In this document: positions 8,734-17,104 of the stretch, piece after piece
Layout of the letters: each line of letters starts with the position of its first letter
How positions within the stretch are numbered: position 1 is the first letter of the stretch
Origin: Pantoea cypripedii
GTDB lineage: Bacteria > Pseudomonadota > Gammaproteobacteria > Enterobacterales > Enterobacteriaceae
Assembly: GCF_011395035.1 (NCBI RefSeq)
Contig: NZ_CP024769.1
Location: 395,965 to 459,964, forward strand
Reading direction: 5' to 3'
Length of the DNA stretch: 64,000 nt
Notes under the pieces: generated by a model
What the model was told of the DNA's origin: nothing
The model's input: the letters and a program-made list of their open reading frames with translations, nothing else
The model's database searches: none
Made by a program: the position numbers and the translations under genes

Positions 8734-8911
8734 GTGCATTACGATTTTCTCGCCTGGCAGGTATTTATGAGCCTGCGGTGGTTTGCTACGTAAAATTATT
8801 TCTGCCGTCACCGACTTTGTATTTATTGAATATTTTCTCACCAGCTGAATAAAACCCCGATGTGATGCTCTCTGCCACTTAAGTGCATGGCACAGCCTTT
8901 GCTTAATACAC

Positions 8912-8925
8912 AAGTGTATGCACTT
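8912..8925. promoter_or_regulatory. Candidate GntR operator, copy 3
   Basis: AAGTGTATGCACTT has perfect AAGTG/CACTT arms and lies about 100 bp before the start of the binding-protein gene. A related element, CACTTAAGTG, sits just upstream at 8876-8885. Confidence 0.55.
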
Positions 8926-9022
8926 CTGCATCGACTTTGCTTCACCTTGCCAACATCAGGGTCCCCTCGGGGGATAAACACCGGCCTCAGAGCCGGAACT
9001 CATTGAAAACTGGAGAAAGATC

Positions 9023-10129
9023 ATGAAAAAGATGTTCCCCTTTTCGGCTGTTACGGGTGTTTTGTTGTCACTGGTTGCACATAATGCCCTGGCGGATATC
9101 ACGCTGGGAGCGATTCTGCCACTGACCGGGACCAGCGCCAGCATTGGCGAAGATCAGCGTCGCGGTATCGAACTGGCGGTGAATCAGATCAATGCTGCGG
9201 GCGGTGTCAACGGTGAAAAATTACAGGTGATGGTGGAGGACTCGGCAGGCAGCCCGGTGACGGGGCTGAGCGCAGTGCGCAAGCTGACGCAGGTCAACAA
9301 GGTCCCGTTGGTGGTGGGGGATTTCTCCTCCAGCGTCACCATCCCGGTGGGACAATATCTGGTGAAGAACCAGCTGCTGCATATCAATATTTCCGGCACC
9401 AGTGCAGATATCCGCAAAATCGGTAAAACCTCCTGGAGTGTGATGGGTCTTGATGACCTTTCTGCACGTTTCTCGGCGGCGGATGTCCGCAAACTTGGCT
9501 ACAGCAAAGTGGCGTTTATTGCACCCGATGGCGCCTACGGCCAGGGCATGGCGCAGCAATTCACCCAGGCGTTTGAAGCCGCTGGCGGCAAAGTGGTGGC
9601 GAAGGTGCTGTATACCAGTGGCCAGCCTTCTTATCGCCGCGAACTGGAGCAAATCTCCCGCGCCCAGCCTCAGGCTTATGTGTATACCAGCTACGGCCAG
9701 GATGCGATCGTACTGAACCGTGAGGCGTGGGAACTCGGGCTGCACAACACGCCGTGGTACGGCATGTATCTGACGATGGCGATTGCCGATTCACCCGCAC
9801 AGTACACCAATGGCCAACTGGGCATGGAAGTGGGCGGTGCCAGCGGTAATCAGGCGGCTGAAGCCTATAACCAGCAGTATCTGGCACAGTTCAAAGAAAA
9901 ACCCCGCTCCGTCTACGGTAGCTATGCCTATGACAGCATCATGCTGGCGGCCGCCGCGATAAAGCAGGCACACAGCAGCGCACCGGCGGCGATGATCCGC
10001 GCAATGCAAACGGTGGCCCCTGGCTTCAGCGGCCTGACCGGCAAGCTCGATCTGGATAGCGATAACCAACGCCAGAGCCAACCGTATCTCAACGTGAAAG
10101 CGCAGAACGGTGAACTGGTGGCGCGCTAA
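9023..10129 (+). CDS. Branched-chain-type ABC transporter, periplasmic binding protein
   Basis: This is a 368-residue protein with a cleavable signal peptide (charged MKKM, hydrophobic core, likely cleavage after HNALA). It has the type-1 periplasmic binding fold of the LivJ/LivK family: ILPLTGTSASIGEDQRRGIELAVNQ at the start and YAYDSIMLAAAAI near the end. GGAG lies 7 nt before the ATG. It opens a five-gene transporter operon, divergent from the GntR/amidohydrolase unit. The ligand is unknown; Liv-family uptake systems carry amino acids, amides, urea and aromatic acids. Confidence 0.9.
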   Translation: MKKMFPFSAVTGVLLSLVAHNALADITLGAILPLTGTSASIGEDQRRGIELAVNQINAAGGVNGEKLQVMVEDSAGSPVTGLSAVRKLTQVNKVPLVVGDFSSSVTIPVGQYLVKNQLLHINISGTSADIRKIGKTSWSVMGLDDLSARFSAADVRKLGYSKVAFIAPDGAYGQGMAQQFTQAFEAAGGKVVAKVLYTSGQPSYRRELEQISRAQPQAYVYTSYGQDAIVLNREAWELGLHNTPWYGMYLTMAIADSPAQYTNGQLGMEVGGASGNQAAEAYNQQYLAQFKEKPRSVYGSYAYDSIMLAAAAIKQAHSSAPAAMIRAMQTVAPGFSGLTGKLDLDSDNQRQSQPYLNVKAQNGELVAR

Positions 10130-10165
10130 CCCGTGCCTTTACGGTCTTGATTGCAGGAAAACGCT

Positions 10166-11059
10166 ATGTTGCCGTTTATGCTCGATACGCTGATGCGCAC
10201 TGCTGATTTATCGCTGGTGGCGCTGGGATTAAGCCTGGTTTATGGGCTGGTGCGTTTTGCCAATATCGCCCATATGCAATACGCCATGACCGGCGCGTTT
10301 CTTACCGCCGGGGGGTTGCAGCTCGGTATGCCGTTGTTGCTGGCGATGCTGCTGGCTGCTGCGTTGTGCGGCCTGATGTCGGTGCTGCTGCATCACTGGG
10401 TATTTCAGCCATTGCTGAAGAGTGGTACCGCCAACGCCATGATTGGATCGCTGGCGGTGTCGATGGTGATCATCGCTGTGATGTCAGGGGCCGAAGGATC
10501 GGCACCTGTCAGCTTTAACCTGCCGATTGGCAGCATGTGGGAGTTTGCCGGTGTACGCCTTTCCAGCGACCGGTTATTCAGCCTGGTGATGACGTTGTCG
10601 CTGATTCTGGCCTTTGCAGGAGTGCTGTTTTGCACCCCCCAGGGGCGGGCAGTACGGGCACTGGCGAGCAATCGTGAGCTGGCAGCGGCAGCGGGACTGA
10701 ACGCCAATGCCATTGTGCATGTGGTCAACCTGGTGGCAGGGATGCTCGCCAGCCTCGGGGGTTCGATGATGGCGATGCAGGGCAGTGCTTATATCAACCA
10801 GGGTAACGACCTGATGCTCCCGGTGCTGGCTGCGGCCATTCTCGGCGGGCTGGGTAATACGCTCGGGGCGGTGTTTGGCGCGTTGCTGATCGCCATCACC
10901 GAAACCCTGGTCACCAATATTGATTTCGGCAGCCTGATTAACGGCGAAATGGCCTTTGTACCGGTGACCTGGGTCAATGCCTGTTCGTTTGTCATGTTGC
11001 TGCTGGCGCTATGGCTGCGTCCTTTTGGCTTGTTTAACCGCGAGGTGCGACGTGTCTGA
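10166..11059 (+). CDS. Branched-chain-type ABC transporter permease (LivH-like)
   Basis: This is a 297-residue inner-membrane permease with 8-9 hydrophobic helices. RFANIAHMQYAMTGAF is the typical N-terminal LivH motif, and LAAAILGGLGNTLGAVFGALL is the cytoplasmic EAA-like loop that contacts the ATPase. The ATG at 10166 is chosen because AGGA lies 7 nt upstream; an earlier in-frame TTG at 10151 has no such support. It follows the binding-protein gene after 36 bp. Confidence 0.88.
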   Translation: MLPFMLDTLMRTADLSLVALGLSLVYGLVRFANIAHMQYAMTGAFLTAGGLQLGMPLLLAMLLAAALCGLMSVLLHHWVFQPLLKSGTANAMIGSLAVSMVIIAVMSGAEGSAPVSFNLPIGSMWEFAGVRLSSDRLFSLVMTLSLILAFAGVLFCTPQGRAVRALASNRELAAAAGLNANAIVHVVNLVAGMLASLGGSMMAMQGSAYINQGNDLMLPVLAAAILGGLGNTLGAVFGALLIAITETLVTNIDFGSLINGEMAFVPVTWVNACSFVMLLLALWLRPFGLFNREVRRV

Positions 11060-11924
11060 TTTTCTTCTCAATATCTTCTGTCTGGCGGGTATCTACGCGG
11101 TCATCGCGCTGGCGCTCAATCTACAGGCAGGCTACGCCGGACTGCTCAACTTCGGCCATATCGCCTTCGTCGGTATCGGTGCCTATGCGGTGGCTTTGAG
11201 CAGCCAGTTCGGTTGGTCATTGTGGTTAGCGTTACCGGCAGGCATCGCCGTCGCCATGCTGGTCAGCCTGCTGATGGCGGCGCTGGGTCGCCAGCTGGCG
11301 GCGGATTACTGGGGCATTGCGACGCTGGCATTGGCGGAGATCATCCGCATTGTCATTACCAATGAGGATCAGGTCACCGGCGGTGCGCAGGGGATTGGCG
11401 GCATCAGCGCACCCTGGAGCGGCGGGCAATGGGTGTTCGGGGTGGTGATCCTGCTGGCGGTGATTCTGAGCACCGTGGTTTCGGTGCGTTTTGCCAGCAG
11501 TCGCTTTGGCCGCGCGCTGCGCCTGATGCGCGAACAACCGCAGCTGGCAATGTGCATGGGCTACTCGCTGCCGTGGCTGAAATGCCGGGCGCTGATGAGT
11601 AGCGCCGTGATGTGTAGCCTGGCAGGGATGTTGCTGGCCTGGTACACCAACTACGCCAGCCCGGATTATCTGTTGTCATCGGAAACCTTCCTGATCTGGA
11701 GCATGGTGATGATTGGAGGGCTGGGTAACGTGTGGGGCGTATTGCTTGGCGTGCTGGTGGTGGAAGCGTTATACAACCTGATCCCGTTCGCCAAAGACTA
11801 CTTACACTTCAGCGCTGACCTGACAGGCGCATTGCGCCTCGGTCTGGTTGGACTCACCTTGCTGCTTTGCCTGCTGCTGCGTCCGGCAGGGTTGCTGCCG
11901 GAAAAACTGAGGGTTTTATCATGA
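11052..11924 (+). CDS. Branched-chain-type ABC transporter permease (LivM-like)
   Basis: This is a 290-residue permease starting at a GTG inside the end of the LivH-like gene (8-bp overlap) behind a GAGGTG ribosome site. The frame runs open further upstream, but those residues would be a Cys/Arg-rich shadow of the livH-like gene. LNLQAGYAGLLNFGHIAFVGIGAYA is the LivM signature and MIGGLGNVWGVLLGVLVVE is the coupling loop. It is membrane-integral with about nine helices. Confidence 0.87.
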   Translation: MSDFLLNIFCLAGIYAVIALALNLQAGYAGLLNFGHIAFVGIGAYAVALSSQFGWSLWLALPAGIAVAMLVSLLMAALGRQLAADYWGIATLALAEIIRIVITNEDQVTGGAQGIGGISAPWSGGQWVFGVVILLAVILSTVVSVRFASSRFGRALRLMREQPQLAMCMGYSLPWLKCRALMSSAVMCSLAGMLLAWYTNYASPDYLLSSETFLIWSMVMIGGLGNVWGVLLGVLVVEALYNLIPFAKDYLHFSADLTGALRLGLVGLTLLLCLLLRPAGLLPEKLRVLS

Positions 11925-12700
11925 CACCCATTTTACAGGTCACGGATCTGAGTAAAGCCTTTGGCGGCAACAAGGTGCTGACCTCCGTCAGTTTCACCCT
12001 GGGGAAGGGGGAAATCCTCGGCCTGCTGGGACCCAATGGCTCAGGCAAAAGTACGCTGCTGAACACCATCTCTGGCTTTGCGCCTGCGGACAGCGGCAGC
12101 ATCCGTTTTGCCGATCAAGCCATTGATCACCTGCCAACGCATCGCATTATCGCTGCCGGTATCGCCCGTACTTTTCAGTTACCGGCGATGCCAGAAAAAA
12201 TGACGGTGCTGGAAGTGGTGATGGCGGCCGGAACGCGCGCACATGGTTTGTGGAGCGGCCTGCTGGCCTGGCGGCAAGCGCGGCAAATCGAACAACAGGA
12301 TAAACAGAAAGCATTGCATCTGCTGGACGTCATGCTGCTCAGCAAAGTGAAGGATTTGCCTGCCGCCGCGTTATCGGGTGGGCAGAAGAAACTGCTGGGG
12401 ATCGCCTGTGCGCTGATGGGCAATCCCCGGGTGCTGATGCTCGACGAACCGATGGCGGGTGTGCATCCGCATCTGCGCCAGCAACTGGTGGAAACCTTGC
12501 TGAATCTCTCTGCTCAGGGGATTGCATTGCTGGTGATCGAGCATGACATGCATTTTATCGCCAGTCTGTGCCAGCGCTGCATTGTGCTGGATCGCGGACA
12601 GATCGTCGCCAGTTGCCGCCCGGATGAACTGGCTAACCATCCACAGGTGCTGGAGGCCTATCTTGGTCACGGCACAGCTGCATTAAAGGAAGCGGTATGA
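11921..12700 (+). CDS. Branched-chain-type ABC transporter ATPase (LivG-like)
   Basis: This is a 259-residue ATP-binding subunit. The Walker A motif is LLGPNGSGKSTLLN, the signature motif LSGGQKKLLGIA, the Walker B motif VLMLDEPMAG and the H-loop VIEHDMHFI. The ATG overlaps the permease stop (ATGA) with GAGGG upstream; in-frame codons before it belong to a shadow of the permease gene. It energises uptake together with the next gene. Confidence 0.9.
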   Translation: MTPILQVTDLSKAFGGNKVLTSVSFTLGKGEILGLLGPNGSGKSTLLNTISGFAPADSGSIRFADQAIDHLPTHRIIAAGIARTFQLPAMPEKMTVLEVVMAAGTRAHGLWSGLLAWRQARQIEQQDKQKALHLLDVMLLSKVKDLPAAALSGGQKKLLGIACALMGNPRVLMLDEPMAGVHPHLRQQLVETLLNLSAQGIALLVIEHDMHFIASLCQRCIVLDRGQIVASCRPDELANHPQVLEAYLGHGTAALKEAV

Positions 12701-13416
12701 TCACGCTGAATGAAGTGGTGGCAGGATACACCCCAGGCATCGATATTTTGCACGGCATCTCGCTTGAGGTAACCGACTGCGAAATCGTCACGCTGCTGGG
12801 ACCCAACGGCTGCGGTAAATCGACGTTGTTAAAAACCATTGCGGGTTTTCTCGCCCCGCGTCAGGGAAGTATCACCATCAATGGCCGGGAAACCGGCGGC
12901 ATTCCGGCACATCGCAAAGTGCGCGATTGTGCGCTGGGGTTTGTTCCGCAGTTAAATAACGTGTTTAACAACCTGACCATTGCGGAAAACCTGCAAACCG
13001 GCGGGCAGTTTCTCGCCCCGGAACAGCGACGTCAACGCATGGCTAGCCTGGCAGAAACCTATCCGGTGCTGAAGACCAAATGGCGGATGGCGGCCTCAGC
13101 GCTCTCGGGGGGAGAACGACAAATTCTGGCGCTGGCGCGGGCGTTGATGCCTGCCCCCCAGGTGTTGCTGCTGGATGAGCCTTCCGCCGGGCTGTCCCCG
13201 AAAATGCTGAGTGATGTGTTCAGCGCGATTCAGACTATCCGTCATCAGGAAAAAGTGACGGTGTTAATGGTGGAGCAGAATGCGATGGAAGCGTTGCATA
13301 TTTCAGACCGCGCTTATGTGCTGGCGCTGGGCAAGGTGGCCATGAGTGGCGCTGCGGATAAGCTACTGAGCGATCCGCAGATGCGTGAACTCTACTTTGG
13401 AGGGCGGGCGGCATGA
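12697..13416 (+). CDS. Branched-chain-type ABC transporter ATPase (LivF-like)
   Basis: This is the second ATP-binding subunit, 239 residues, overlapping the preceding gene by 4 bp. The Walker A motif is LLGPNGCGKSTLLKT, the signature LSGGERQILALARAL and the Walker B VLLLDEPSAGLSP. The length and the pairing with a LivG-like subunit are the usual arrangement for the family. Confidence 0.9.
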   Translation: MITLNEVVAGYTPGIDILHGISLEVTDCEIVTLLGPNGCGKSTLLKTIAGFLAPRQGSITINGRETGGIPAHRKVRDCALGFVPQLNNVFNNLTIAENLQTGGQFLAPEQRRQRMASLAETYPVLKTKWRMAASALSGGERQILALARALMPAPQVLLLDEPSAGLSPKMLSDVFSAIQTIRHQEKVTVLMVEQNAMEALHISDRAYVLALGKVAMSGAADKLLSDPQMRELYFGGRAA

Positions 13417-14261
13417 CATCCTCCCTCAAACCCCGTTTTGATCACGCGGTGATTAACGTTAATGACCAACTCGACCAGGCCTGTGACCGTTTTACCCGTA
13501 TGGGGTTTCAATTGCTGGAACGTGGTCATCACAGCATGGGGTCCAGCAATCATCTGGCGATTTTTGGCGAAAACTATCTGGAACTGCTGGGTTACGAACC
13601 GACCCGTGCCACCGGCAGCCGGGGATTGTGGCAGGTGACGATTGGTCTGGCGGGGCTGGTGTGGAAAACCGCCGATGCCCGGCAGGCGTGGCAAGTGCTG
13701 AAAGCGCTGCATCTGGAGGGTGAACCTCCCACGATGTTCTCACGCGAGGTGACTTTGCCTGATGGCGAACATTGTGACGCCCGGTTCTGTATTACCCGGC
13801 TGCGTGCCAGCGCCGTTGCTGGTGGCTTCAGTTTTTTCTGCCAGCACCTGACACCCCAGGCGGTGTGGCAACCGGACTGGCAGCAACATCCCAACGGGGT
13901 GCAGGATATCACCGAGTTTGTGCTGGCCGCAGACAATCCCGGTGCCGGGATTGCGCTCTATGCCCGGTTGTTCGCCAGCGAACCGGTGCTGGATGCCAGC
14001 GGTGCGGGCTATGCGTTGCAAGGGGGTCGGACGCGTATCCGGGTGATCACTCCGCAGCAGGTCAGCAGGGAGTTTGATATGAAGATCACCGCGCCTGAAA
14101 CCCGGATGGTGGCACTGGTGTTTGCGGTGAAATCTTTATCGATACTGCAATCCTGCCTTGATCAGGGGGAAATACCGTTTGTGGCGCGTGACGGTGCCGT
14201 GCTGGTCAGCGCCGGGGCATCAGGATATTTGCCGCTGGTGTTTCGGGAAACGACTGATTAG
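13413..14261 (+). CDS. VOC-superfamily (glyoxalase-like) protein
   Basis: This is a 282-residue protein with two vicinal-oxygen-chelate modules. The first begins FDHAVINVNDQ with a metal-type His and reaches YLELLGYEP with a metal-type Glu. The second begins near DITEFVLAADN. A further His lies in FCQHLTPQAVWQPDWQQHPNG. It resembles the glyoxalase-like domain-3 group, whose members are often of unknown activity. It overlaps the LivF-like gene by 4 bp, so it belongs to the transporter operon and probably acts on the imported compound or a product of it. Its stop overlaps the convergent repeat-protein gene by 4 bp. The reaction is not predictable. Confidence 0.75.
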   Translation: MTSSLKPRFDHAVINVNDQLDQACDRFTRMGFQLLERGHHSMGSSNHLAIFGENYLELLGYEPTRATGSRGLWQVTIGLAGLVWKTADARQAWQVLKALHLEGEPPTMFSREVTLPDGEHCDARFCITRLRASAVAGGFSFFCQHLTPQAVWQPDWQQHPNGVQDITEFVLAADNPGAGIALYARLFASEPVLDASGAGYALQGGRTRIRVITPQQVSREFDMKITAPETRMVALVFAVKSLSILQSCLDQGEIPFVARDGAVLVSAGASGYLPLVFRETTD

Positions 14262-15895
14262 CTCAGTTCCTGGTCCAGGGACCATTTCAGTTCTTCTTCC
14301 GGGTTCAGGAGAAAACTCACCTCGTCATCATGACCCGATGCCATTGCCCCGTCATACCACTGTTCCAGGGATGGAATCAGTGCCGGGGTATCCACAACCT
14401 CAACGGCATCGAAATGCAGGGAGGATGGACCCAGCCATTCCAGATCCAGCCGTTCAGGGGGAGCAATCTCTCCCCGAGCCTCGGCCAGCGCCCTGGCCAC
14501 TTCGGCAAAACTCGCAGGGTAGAACTTAGACTCCCACAACAAACGCAGCGCTTTGGCAGCGTTGTTCTCATGCAAATTTTTACAGTGACGCAATACCCTC
14601 ACCAGTTGTTCATAGGGGGTGCCAAAGGTGGGGGTGGATTGATGGATGATCCGGAATCGCGCGACTTCTTCCCGCGTGACGCGGGTCCTGATCGTTTCGT
14701 CAATCTGTGCCAGTTCGCTTCTGTCAATCGACACACAGGCTAACTCCATGGCCTCATGCAATTGCGGCAGGGGAATAGATTCATGTTTGAGGCACAGCAA
14801 CAATAACATCAGCTGATTGATATTGCTGATATTCACCCCGCGATTGATGGCATCCCAGCGTGATTTAACCTGGGCGATATACTGGTCCTGCGGAATACTG
14901 TGCAGTTTCATCATGTTTCTCACGGTTGTCATGCTGGTTTCGGCCCCGCCATTGTAAAGCAACAACCAGAATTGCGGTTCATCCATGCCTGGGCGATCCG
15001 TTTGACTTAACAAACTTGCCAGCCACTCCTGCTTGGTTTCTTTATGATTTTTCTCCCTGCAACTCTCAAACCACCGCTGTTGACGTTCGGCGATTCGGGT
15101 GCGGAAAGCCGTCTGCGCCAGCTTAATCATGTCATTGCCCATACGCAGGCCGGCGTTATCCAGCGCTGATTTTAGCTCTGCCCAGTGGCAATCTTCATAG
15201 CCGGGTCGTTGTAATAAAGCGATCAGGATATCCAGCGGTTTACCCGCACGAGCAGCGACGATGAGATTCTCTTTGACCCACCTCTCCATTTTTTCTGACA
15301 GGATCACTTTGAACGGCTTCATCAACGGGCAGAGCTTGGGTACCGGGACATTCAGGCTGTCTTTCATTTCCAGCAGGCCGCGTCGCATCTGTGCGGGTTG
15401 CAGATGCAGATAACTCAGTTCGTCCAGCAGCCGTTTTAACCGTTCACACTTGCTTGTCAGACCGTATTCTCTGGTAATTCTGTTCCAGGTGGTCTCAATT
15501 AACTGTTGAGTCGCTGCGTCGAGTTTTACCCGAGCAACTGCCAGGGCAGCCGGCAGCGTGGTTTTGTTTACCTGTACGCCAAGGTTATTCAGGATGTTCA
15601 GCAGCTCAGATGTTTGCGTTTCATGCAGGAACTTGCTGCTCAGCAGAAAGAGCAATTTTTCCAGGGCGGTGACGACATCGTTTTCATTGACAAACGTTTC
15701 CCAGTGCTCCGCAATCAAAGCGGGGAGTTCCGGTAACCCTGCGGTGGGGGCATCTTTCACGGGCGGCCTGGAAAGTTGCTCCGGGCTTTGACATACGGTG
15801 GTGATGGCGAAGGGTGGGTTGAGTGGGTACTGCCCATGAGGAACGCCAGCGGCTGAACCTGATACGGCAGAGAAGGATGTTGATGGGCTATACAT
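14258..15895 (-). CDS. Repeat protein of unknown function, paralogue 1 of 3
   Basis: I do not recognise this family. The 545-residue protein has a Ser/Pro/Gly-rich, poorly structured N-terminus (MYSPSTSFSAVSGSAAG), then about six degenerate helical units of 65-75 residues, then an acidic tail ending LKWSLDQELS. The clearest units are residues 218-282 (ILIALLQRPGYEDC ... LAQTAF ... QQRWF) and 288-350 (LASLLSQTDRP ... FWLLLY ... TTVRNM). Both align closely with units in paralogue 2. There is no signal peptide and no membrane helix. It is the last gene of a three-gene operon, 18 bp after paralogue 2. The N-terminal composition would suit a type III secretion signal, but that is a guess. Confidence 0.7.
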   Translation of the reverse strand: MYSPSTSFSAVSGSAAGVPHGQYPLNPPFAITTVCQSPEQLSRPPVKDAPTAGLPELPALIAEHWETFVNENDVVTALEKLLFLLSSKFLHETQTSELLNILNNLGVQVNKTTLPAALAVARVKLDAATQQLIETTWNRITREYGLTSKCERLKRLLDELSYLHLQPAQMRRGLLEMKDSLNVPVPKLCPLMKPFKVILSEKMERWVKENLIVAARAGKPLDILIALLQRPGYEDCHWAELKSALDNAGLRMGNDMIKLAQTAFRTRIAERQQRWFESCREKNHKETKQEWLASLLSQTDRPGMDEPQFWLLLYNGGAETSMTTVRNMMKLHSIPQDQYIAQVKSRWDAINRGVNISNINQLMLLLLCLKHESIPLPQLHEAMELACVSIDRSELAQIDETIRTRVTREEVARFRIIHQSTPTFGTPYEQLVRVLRHCKNLHENNAAKALRLLWESKFYPASFAEVARALAEARGEIAPPERLDLEWLGPSSLHFDAVEVVDTPALIPSLEQWYDGAMASGHDDEVSFLLNPEEELKWSLDQELS

Positions 15896-15913
15896 AGGAA
15901 TTTCTCTGTAATA

Positions 15914-17104
15914 TTAGGGATCCAGTTCCTGGTCCAACTGCCGTTTCCAATCATGTTCCTGAAGCGGGAACAGTTCATCCTGCTCAGGCAATTGCAAGCG
16001 GGCTGGCATAGCTGGCGTCACTACAGGCGGAGCGGGCGGCAATTCCGGTTCCAGATCGATAAGCTCAGGCACCGGATCATCCGGGACAATGATGATATCA
16101 TCGCGCTGCTGCCTGACTATGCTGAGTGCATTACCGATGGTCGCCGGGCAGATATATTGGTCAATTTCCCACAACAGACGTAGCATCTTGCCGGGGGTGA
16201 TGTCATCCAGGTCAGGATATTGGTTAAGTAAATCTATCATCTGCATAAATTGTGGCAGCTCCTTGTCGATGCCCGGCCACGCTATTTTTATCCAATCCAC
16301 ATCGGAGGGGGTAAACTCAGCCCGCACGGCGGCAGCGGCGTGACCCATTGCCGTGGTGTTAACCTCGACATTCCGTTCAGTCAGTGCAACCAATACTTCA
16401 ACCGGTTGCAGTCTGGTCCGGTTTTCGAGATGCAGCAACAACCGGATCAGTTGCGTCACAATGCTGGTGGCGTGGCAATGATCGAGGGAATTCCAGGCAT
16501 CATTGACCAGTTTGATCTGCGTCTGTGTGATTTGAACCGTTGCCGCTGCCAGCATATTACGCACCGTTGTCAATCCCATACGCTGATTCGCGTTGTACAG
16601 CAATAACCATAGCTCAGTTGCCTTGATCAGCGGCCGTCCTGGTTGGCTGAGCAGGCTTGCAAGACGCTCCTTTTTGGTGATGCCTGAAACTTTTTTCCAG
16701 CAGACATCAAACCATTTTTGCTGTGCCTCCGTGATCTTTACCCGGTAGGCTGTTTGCGCCAGTTTCACAATATCCCGGCTCACCTTCATCCCCGCCCGCC
16801 TGACTGCATGTGTCAGAGACTCAAGACTACAATCCTGATAGCCCGGTATTTTCTGCAACGCGATGAGTTGATCCAGCGAATTGCCCTGGCTGGTGACAGT
16901 CGTAAGGTTCGTTCTGATCCATTGCAACAGCCTCTCATTATATTCCATCGCGCTATTATGACTGGGGCTGGAAGATAACGTGAGATTGAGGGGGTTTTGG
17001 CTAACAAAACTAATCTCTGAAGCAAAAGTGGTTTGCCAGCTCATAACCGGTGTGGCTGCTGCGGGCTGAAAAGATGAGATCGAGAAGCTTGTCGGGCTGT
17101 TCAT
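15914..17104 (-). CDS. Repeat protein of unknown function, paralogue 2 of 3
   Basis: This 396-residue protein is the shortest of the three. It has a Ser/Thr-rich N-terminus (MNSPTSFSISSFQPAAATP), four helical units at about residues 75-142, 145-207, 213-280 and 284-333, a Pro/Glu/Asp-rich linker (ELIDLEPELPPAPPVVTP) and the tail DWKRQLDQELDP. The tail matches that of paralogue 1 (WSLDQELS). Units end in a Q-x-x-W-type motif such as TEAQQKWF. The start overlaps the stop of paralogue 3 by 4 bp. The function is unknown. The missing pair of N-terminal units relative to paralogue 1 suggests repeat loss or gain after duplication. Confidence 0.7.
   Translation of the reverse strand: MNSPTSFSISSFQPAAATPVMSWQTTFASEISFVSQNPLNLTLSSSPSHNSAMEYNERLLQWIRTNLTTVTSQGNSLDQLIALQKIPGYQDCSLESLTHAVRRAGMKVSRDIVKLAQTAYRVKITEAQQKWFDVCWKKVSGITKKERLASLLSQPGRPLIKATELWLLLYNANQRMGLTTVRNMLAAATVQITQTQIKLVNDAWNSLDHCHATSIVTQLIRLLLHLENRTRLQPVEVLVALTERNVEVNTTAMGHAAAAVRAEFTPSDVDWIKIAWPGIDKELPQFMQMIDLLNQYPDLDDITPGKMLRLLWEIDQYICPATIGNALSIVRQQRDDIIIVPDDPVPELIDLEPELPPAPPVVTPAMPARLQLPEQDELFPLQEHDWKRQLDQELDP

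Noticed and set aside
8728..8931. A 67-codon minus-strand frame in the GntR divergent promoter
   Set aside because: It has no ribosome site, overlaps two candidate operators and encodes no recognisable feature.
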